A stretch of DNA of 5,116 bases from contig ONEU01000172.1 of assembly GCA_900316925.1 (NCBI GenBank), positions 1-5,116 on the forward strand, read 5' to 3'. This document shows, piece by piece, positions 1 to 5,116 of this stretch. Below the pieces are notes generated by a model. It did no database searches, was not told the origin of the DNA, and saw only the letters and a program-made list of their open reading frames with translations. How positions within the stretch are numbered: position 1 is the stretch's first letter; every line of letters begins with the position of its first letter. The stretch comes from an uncultured Eubacteriales bacterium. GTDB lineage: Bacteria > Bacillota > Clostridia > Oscillospirales > Acutalibacteraceae. A program made the translations under genes and the position numbers.

Positions 1-87
1 CGTTAGCCGTTATCCTTGCCCTGTGGAGCCCGGACTTTCCTCAAATGCAGCCTTTCGGCTTACACTCGCAGCTGTTTATCTCACTCC
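1..87 (-). ncRNA. rnpB: RNase P RNA, 5' portion (cut by left edge)
   Basis: This is the catalytic RNA of ribonuclease P, which removes the 5' leader of precursor tRNAs. Read on the minus strand, positions 42-25 give GAGGAAAGTCCGGGCTCC, followed by ACAGGGCA (24-17). This is the conserved CR-I/P4 5' strand found in essentially all bacterial RNase P RNAs. Upstream, positions 60-49 form AGCC-GAAA-GGCT, a GNRA-capped hairpin that extends through wobble pairs and one bulged A, in the place expected for P3. The 5' end is set at about 87 from the distance to the -10 box; the true end could differ by a few bases. About 87 nt are present of a molecule usually 350-400 nt long, so the catalytic 3' half and the partner strand of P4 lie off the left edge. 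Type A versus type B cannot be decided from this fragment. Confidence 0.95.
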
Positions 88-94
88 GAAAACG

Positions 95-123
95 ATTATA
101 ATATACTTTTCAGAAAATGTCAA
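95..123 (-). promoter_or_regulatory. rnpB promoter, perfect SigA consensus
   Basis: On the minus strand the -35 box TTGACA (123-118) and the -10 box TATAAT (100-95) are separated by exactly 17 bp (117-101). All twelve box positions and the spacing match the housekeeping sigma consensus. Transcription would start near 85-88, at the predicted 5' end of the RNase P RNA. A strong unregulated promoter suits a stable, abundant RNA. The TTG of the -35 box is also the end of the inverted repeat at 121-153. Confidence 0.92.
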
Positions 124-153
124 ATCCCTGGCTCCTAAAAAACCAGGGATTTG
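121..153 (-). terminator. inverted repeat, probable terminator of malic enzyme gene
   Basis: CAAATCCCTGG (121-131) and CCAGGGATTTG (143-153) are perfect 11-bp inverted arms around an 11-base loop. The hairpin begins 24 bases after the malic enzyme stop codon, where a terminator is expected. The tract that follows on the minus strand (ACATTTTCTG) is only moderately U-rich, so it is not a textbook terminator; if only the GC-rich inner 6 bp forms, the trailing ATTTGACATTTT would act as a weak U tract. The outer arm overlaps the rnpB -35 box, so the sequence serves two roles or the repeat has another function. Confidence 0.55.
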
Positions 154-176
154 TTGTGATTCTTCTGTGACGCCGA

Positions 177-1349
177 TTACTGTCTGGCGGCTCCGCTCTT
201 TCTGGCGGCATCCATCACGGCCTGCGCTACGGTAGAACCAATGCGCTTGTCAAAGGCAAAGGGAATGATGTAATCCTCGTTGAGCTCGTCATCACTCACC
301 AGGGAGGCAATCGCATAGGAGGCGGCAATCTTCATGTCCTCGTTGATTTCCTTCGCACGGCAGTCAAGGGCTCCTCTGAATATGCCGGGGAAGCACAGAA
401 CATTGTTGATCTGGTTCGGGAAGTCGGAACGTCCGGTACCCACGACCCTTGCGCCGGCTTTCTTGGCAAGGTCAGGCATGATCTCCGGAGTGGGATTGGA
501 CATTGCCAGTACGATAGCATCCTTGTTCATGGAGGCTACCATCTCTTCGCTGACAATGTTCGGGGCGGATACGCCGATGAATACGTCGGTACCCTTCATG
601 GCATCGGCCAGCTTGCCGGTCAGATGCTCACGGTTCGTCACGGCTGCCATTGCTGCTTTTTCACTGTTCAGTCTCTCGTCACCCTCACAGATGATGCCCA
701 CGCTGTCGCAGAGGGTGAGATGCTTCACACCCAGATTCATAATGTGCTTGGCAATGGCAATACCGGCAGAACCTGCGCCGTTGATTACGACCTTGATATC
801 CTGGATGTCCTTCTTCACGATCTTGAGAGCGTTGATGAGGGCGGCGGCTACTACAACGGCCGTTCCGTGCTGGTCATCATGGAACACCGGGATATCACAC
901 AGCTCCTTGAGTCTCTTTTCAATCTCAAAGCAGCGGGGTGCGGCGATATCCTCCAGGTTGATGCCGCCGAAGCTGCCGGAAATCAGGTAGATGGTGCGCA
1001 CAATCTCGTCCACATCCTTGGAGCGGATGCACAGCGGGAATGCGTCCACATCGCCGAACTCCTTGAAGAGAGCACATTTGCCCTCCATGACAGGCATACC
1101 GGCTTCGGGGCCGATATCACCCAGTCCCAGAACGGCTGTTCCGTCGGTCACAACAGCCACCAGGTTGTTTCTTCTGGTGAGCTTGAAGGACAGATCGTAG
1201 TCCTTATTGATGGCCATACACGGCTCTGCTACGCCGGGGGTATACGCCAGCGACAGTTCCTCGGAATTGGTGATCGGCGCTCTGGAAACGACCTCGATCT
1301 TTCCTTTCCATTCATAGTGCTTTTGCAGGGATGCTTCTCTGATATCCAT
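177..1349 (-). CDS. NAD(P)-dependent malic enzyme (malate to pyruvate + CO2)
   Basis: This cytoplasmic enzyme oxidatively decarboxylates L-malate to pyruvate and CO2, with a divalent metal and NAD(P)+. The 390-aa length is normal for the short bacterial form without a phosphotransacetylase-like tail. In order: catalytic Tyr in AYTPGVAEP (Y36), catalytic Lys in the GMPVMEGK segment (K91), metal ligands in NLEDIAAP (E133, D134) and HDDQHGTA (D159), Rossmann motif GAGSAG (191-196), SNPTPE (284-289) and TGRSDFPNQINN (305-316). The acidic D215 at the expected end of the second Rossmann strand suggests NAD rather than NADP, but this is inference. Two in-frame ATGs lie 6 bases apart (1355 and 1349). 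I chose 1349 because AGGA at 1361-1358 is 8 bases from it but only 2 from the other, and MDIREASL fits family N termini. The gene has its own promoter and follows carD by 65 bases. No damage is seen. Confidence 0.95.
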   Translation of the reverse strand: MDIREASLQKHYEWKGKIEVVSRAPITNSEELSLAYTPGVAEPCMAINKDYDLSFKLTRRNNLVAVVTDGTAVLGLGDIGPEAGMPVMEGKCALFKEFGDVDAFPLCIRSKDVDEIVRTIYLISGSFGGINLEDIAAPRCFEIEKRLKELCDIPVFHDDQHGTAVVVAAALINALKIVKKDIQDIKVVINGAGSAGIAIAKHIMNLGVKHLTLCDSVGIICEGDERLNSEKAAMAAVTNREHLTGKLADAMKGTDVFIGVSAPNIVSEEMVASMNKDAIVLAMSNPTPEIMPDLAKKAGARVVGTGRSDFPNQINNVLCFPGIFRGALDCRAKEINEDMKIAASYAIASLVSDDELNEDYIIPFAFDKRIGSTVAQAVMDAARKSGAARQ

Positions 1350-1357
1350 ATCCATTT

Positions 1358-1361
1358 TCCT
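1358..1361 (-). promoter_or_regulatory. ribosome binding site of malic enzyme gene (decides the start)
   Basis: AGGA within GAAAGGAAAATGGATATG on the minus strand. Spacing is 2 bases to the first ATG (1355-1353), too close for normal initiation, and 8 bases to the second ATG (1349-1347). This favours the second ATG as the start. Confidence 0.7.
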
Positions 1362-1380
1362 TTCAACATAAGATATCCCT

Positions 1381-1409
1381 ATTATAATACATTATCCGCC
1401 GCTTGTAAA
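1381..1409 (-). promoter_or_regulatory. promoter of the malic enzyme gene
   Basis: On the minus strand, TTTACA (1409-1404), a 17-bp spacer and a perfect TATAAT (1386-1381). This is 11 of 12 consensus positions with ideal spacing. The start point would be near 1374-1376, giving a leader of about 25 nt. The -35 box begins only 5 bases after the carD stop codon, so the promoter fills the carD-malic enzyme gap and allows expression independent of carD. Confidence 0.8.
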
Positions 1410-1414
1410 CAGAT

Positions 1415-1945
1415 TCATCCATCATTCACCGCTTGTCCGGGCGGTTCAATGTCAATCTGACGGGTGATGAAGGGCACCACTTCCTCCGGCCTGATCTTCA
1501 GTACCAGAGCAAACTCGTTATACAGCAGTTCCTCTGCCTGCTTCAGGGCACTCTCATCCGACTGGTGCAGCCTTCTCCCCTTTTTCTGCTGCTCCAGCCC
1601 GTGAAAATGCAGCGTCTTGATGAGACGTACCAGTTTTCTCCTGTCACCCTCCCGGATGATCTCCTGATAGGTCTGCTTACGCTCCGTTTCATCCTCAATC
1701 CAGATGGTCTCCTCGTCGGGCATGGAGCGGATCATGCCGATGATCTCCTCCGGTGACAGCACCGCACGCATCTTCCCCACCAGCTTTTCGTTCTTCACCG
1801 GTACAAATACCGTTGAATTGACGTCATACACCGGGCGCAGCACATAGTATTCCACACTGTCTCCGCCAAAGTCATTCTCCTCGATAGCGGAGATCCTGCA
1901 CACTCCCTGTGTCCCGTAGATCACCGTATCTCCCACACAAAACAT
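1415..1945 (-). CDS. CarD/CdnL-family RNA polymerase-binding transcription regulator
   Basis: CarD-family proteins bind the RNA polymerase beta lobe through an N-terminal Tudor-like domain and contact DNA at the upstream edge of the transcription bubble through a C-terminal helical domain, changing open-complex stability. Here residues 1-60 are the RNAP-interacting domain (VGDTVIYGTQGVCRI, then EYYVLRPVYDVNSTVFVPV). Residues 65-165 are helix-rich and charged, with family features such as REGDRRKLVRLIKTL and a late AEELLYNEFALVL helix. W82, just before the first DNA-binding helices, is a candidate for the conserved bubble-wedging tryptophan, though about four more residues separate it from the GD motif than in the mycobacterial protein. 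At 176 aa it is of usual size. An AAAGGAG site 8 bases before the ATG fixes the start. It has its own promoter and sits downstream of rpoC. Its target genes cannot be told from the sequence. Confidence 0.92.
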   Translation of the reverse strand: MFCVGDTVIYGTQGVCRISAIEENDFGGDSVEYYVLRPVYDVNSTVFVPVKNEKLVGKMRAVLSPEEIIGMIRSMPDEETIWIEDETERKQTYQEIIREGDRRKLVRLIKTLHFHGLEQQKKGRRLHQSDESALKQAEELLYNEFALVLKIRPEEVVPFITRQIDIEPPGQAVNDG

Positions 1946-1953
1946 ACAACTGA

Positions 1954-1960
1954 CTCCTTT
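1954..1960 (-). promoter_or_regulatory. ribosome binding site of carD-like gene
   Basis: AAAGGAG on the minus strand with an 8-base gap to the ATG at 1945. This is a near-ideal Firmicutes Shine-Dalgarno and supports the chosen start. Confidence 0.85.
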
Positions 1961-1988
1961 ACTGCCATTGGCAAAACTTTCCGACTTT

Positions 1989-2018
1989 ATTATAAACCTT
2001 TCCCATGGAAATTGTCAT
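1989..2018 (-). promoter_or_regulatory. promoter of the carD-like gene
   Basis: On the minus strand, ATGACA (2018-2013), an 18-bp spacer and a perfect TATAAT (1994-1989). This is 11 of 12 consensus positions with slightly long spacing. The start point would be near 1982, giving a leader of about 37 nt that contains an 11-bp perfect inverted repeat at 1963-1973. The -35 box lies about 16 bases downstream of the U tract of the terminator-like hairpin at 2035-2058, which would insulate it from upstream transcription. Confidence 0.72.
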
Positions 2019-2034
2019 AGGCATTTTTCACAAG

Positions 2035-2058
2035 AAAAAACGGCTCCCGCAGGAACCG
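2035..2058 (-). terminator. terminator-like hairpin upstream of carD, possibly bidirectional
   Basis: On the minus strand, CGGTTCC-TGCG-GGAGCCG forms a 7-bp stem (one G-U pair) with a 4-base loop, followed directly by TTTTTT (2040-2035). This is a compact intrinsic terminator. In the opposite direction the same arms carry one C-A mismatch and are followed by CGTTTTT (2059-2065), so weak plus-strand activity is possible. It would stop transcripts that escape the rpoC terminator, or any transcript arising in the spacer element, before they reach carD. Confidence 0.7.
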
Positions 2059-2118
2059 CGTTTTTCCCGCAACAGCATACTGGTATCAAATAAACCAATA
2101 GGCAAAGAAGTAAGGGCT

Positions 2119-2228
2119 GTCAGGGGCAAGCCACCGAACCCCCAAAGAGTTTTTGCTCTCTGCGGAGAGCAAGTCGGGGGCCTTCACGAGAAAGTCCCCC
2201 GACACCCCCAAAGGCGAAGCGGTGGTTT
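2119..2228. repeat. GC-rich hairpin element with internal direct duplication
   Basis: This non-coding block fills most of the rpoC-carD spacer. On the plus strand a 29-base unit (2119-2147) is repeated in diverged form as a 41-base unit (2173-2213). Both begin GTC(G/A)GGGGC and both end in the identical ACCCCCAAAG (2138-2147 and 2204-2213). The first copy lacks about ten bases corresponding to 2182-2191. Between them GCTCTC-TGCG-GAGAGC (2155-2170) is a perfect 6-bp stem-loop. The second unit itself folds, GTCGGGGG (2173-2180) pairing with CCCCCGAC (2196-2203). AAGCCACCG (2128-2136) pairs with CGGTGGTTT (2220-2228), with one G-U pair on the plus strand, closing the whole block. It resembles dispersed palindromic intergenic repeats, but copies elsewhere cannot be seen from here and no target duplication was found. 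Short open frames across it show no coding character. Confidence 0.6.
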
Positions 2229-2293
2229 CTATGATTTGATGTGATAATCGTATCAGACGGCATCCGGGTGAGCCTTCTGTTTATTCCCGGCAG

Positions 2294-2326
2294 AAAAAAG
2301 CAGCCGGTCACTTTCGTAACCGGCTG
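2294..2326 (-). terminator. intrinsic terminator of rpoC
   Basis: On the minus strand, CAGCCGGTTAC-GAAA-GTGACCGGCTG forms an 11-bp stem with a single G-U pair and a GNRA tetraloop, followed by CTTTTTT. The hairpin starts 14 bases after the rpoC stop codon. Stem, loop and U tract are all textbook, so the rpoC operon most likely ends here. Confidence 0.95.
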
Positions 2327-2340
2327 GCTTGAACAGGTTC

Positions 2341-5116
<2,776 letters not shown>

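Noticed and set aside
23..235. A 70-codon plus-strand open frame at the left end.
   Set aside because: It is antisense to the RNase P RNA and its promoter and runs into the malic enzyme 3' end, with no coding features.
624..1460. A 278-codon open frame on the plus strand opposite the malic enzyme gene.
   Set aside because: Antisense to a gene with all catalytic motifs. It has no recognised domain and no independent support.
2139..2209. Possible G-quadruplex on the minus strand from several runs of five G.
   Set aside because: Only three G5 runs lie on that strand (opposite 2205-2209, 2196-2200 and 2139-2143), one is far from the other two, and the runs pair better with nearby C runs in hairpins.
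2240..2248. TGTGATAAT on the plus strand as an extended -10 promoter.
   Set aside because: No -35-like sequence sits at the right distance and transcription would run antisense into rpoC; too weak to call.
2005..2311. Short open frames in the spacer on both strands (2005-2244 plus, 2120-2311 minus).
   Set aside because: They run through terminator hairpins and the palindromic element, lack good ribosome binding sites and give low-complexity, unfamiliar peptides.

Overview
The window reads as ordinary chromosomal DNA from a Gram-positive bacterium of the class Clostridia, probably a gut-type Lachnospiraceae or Oscillospiraceae relative. The grounds are: an RpoC without the large trigger-loop insertion (SI3) found in Proteobacteria, a CarD-family regulator, a short bacterial malic enzyme, strong AGGAG-type ribosome binding sites, SigA-type promoters (TTGACA/TATAAT) and moderately high GC coding sequence. 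The exact genus cannot be fixed from sequence reading alone.

Every recognisable gene lies on the minus strand, so transcription runs from right to left. In that order: the 3' three quarters of rpoC (RNA polymerase beta' subunit, 2341-5116, its 5' end beyond the right edge); a classic intrinsic terminator (2294-2326); a roughly 250-base spacer holding a GC-rich, hairpin-forming, internally duplicated element (about 2119-2228); a second terminator-like hairpin (2035-2058); a promoter and a carD-like gene (1415-1945); a promoter and an NAD(P)-dependent malic enzyme gene (177-1349); a perfect 11-bp inverted repeat that may end that transcript (121-153); and, overlapping it, a perfect consensus promoter (95-123) driving rnpB, the RNase P RNA, whose first ~87 nt are present before the left edge cuts it off.

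Functionally the window combines core transcription (RpoC, plus a CarD-type protein that by family binds RNA polymerase and stabilises promoter opening), tRNA 5'-end maturation (RNase P RNA) and a carbon-metabolism enzyme converting malate to pyruvate. There is no clear terminator between carD and the malic enzyme gene, so some co-transcription is possible, but the malic enzyme has its own good promoter.

I found no mobile-element genes, CRISPR array, defence system or other obviously undescribed system. The parts least explained by known genes are the duplicated hairpin element between rpoC and carD, the overlap of an inverted repeat with the rnpB -35 box, and the placement of carD directly after rpoC.
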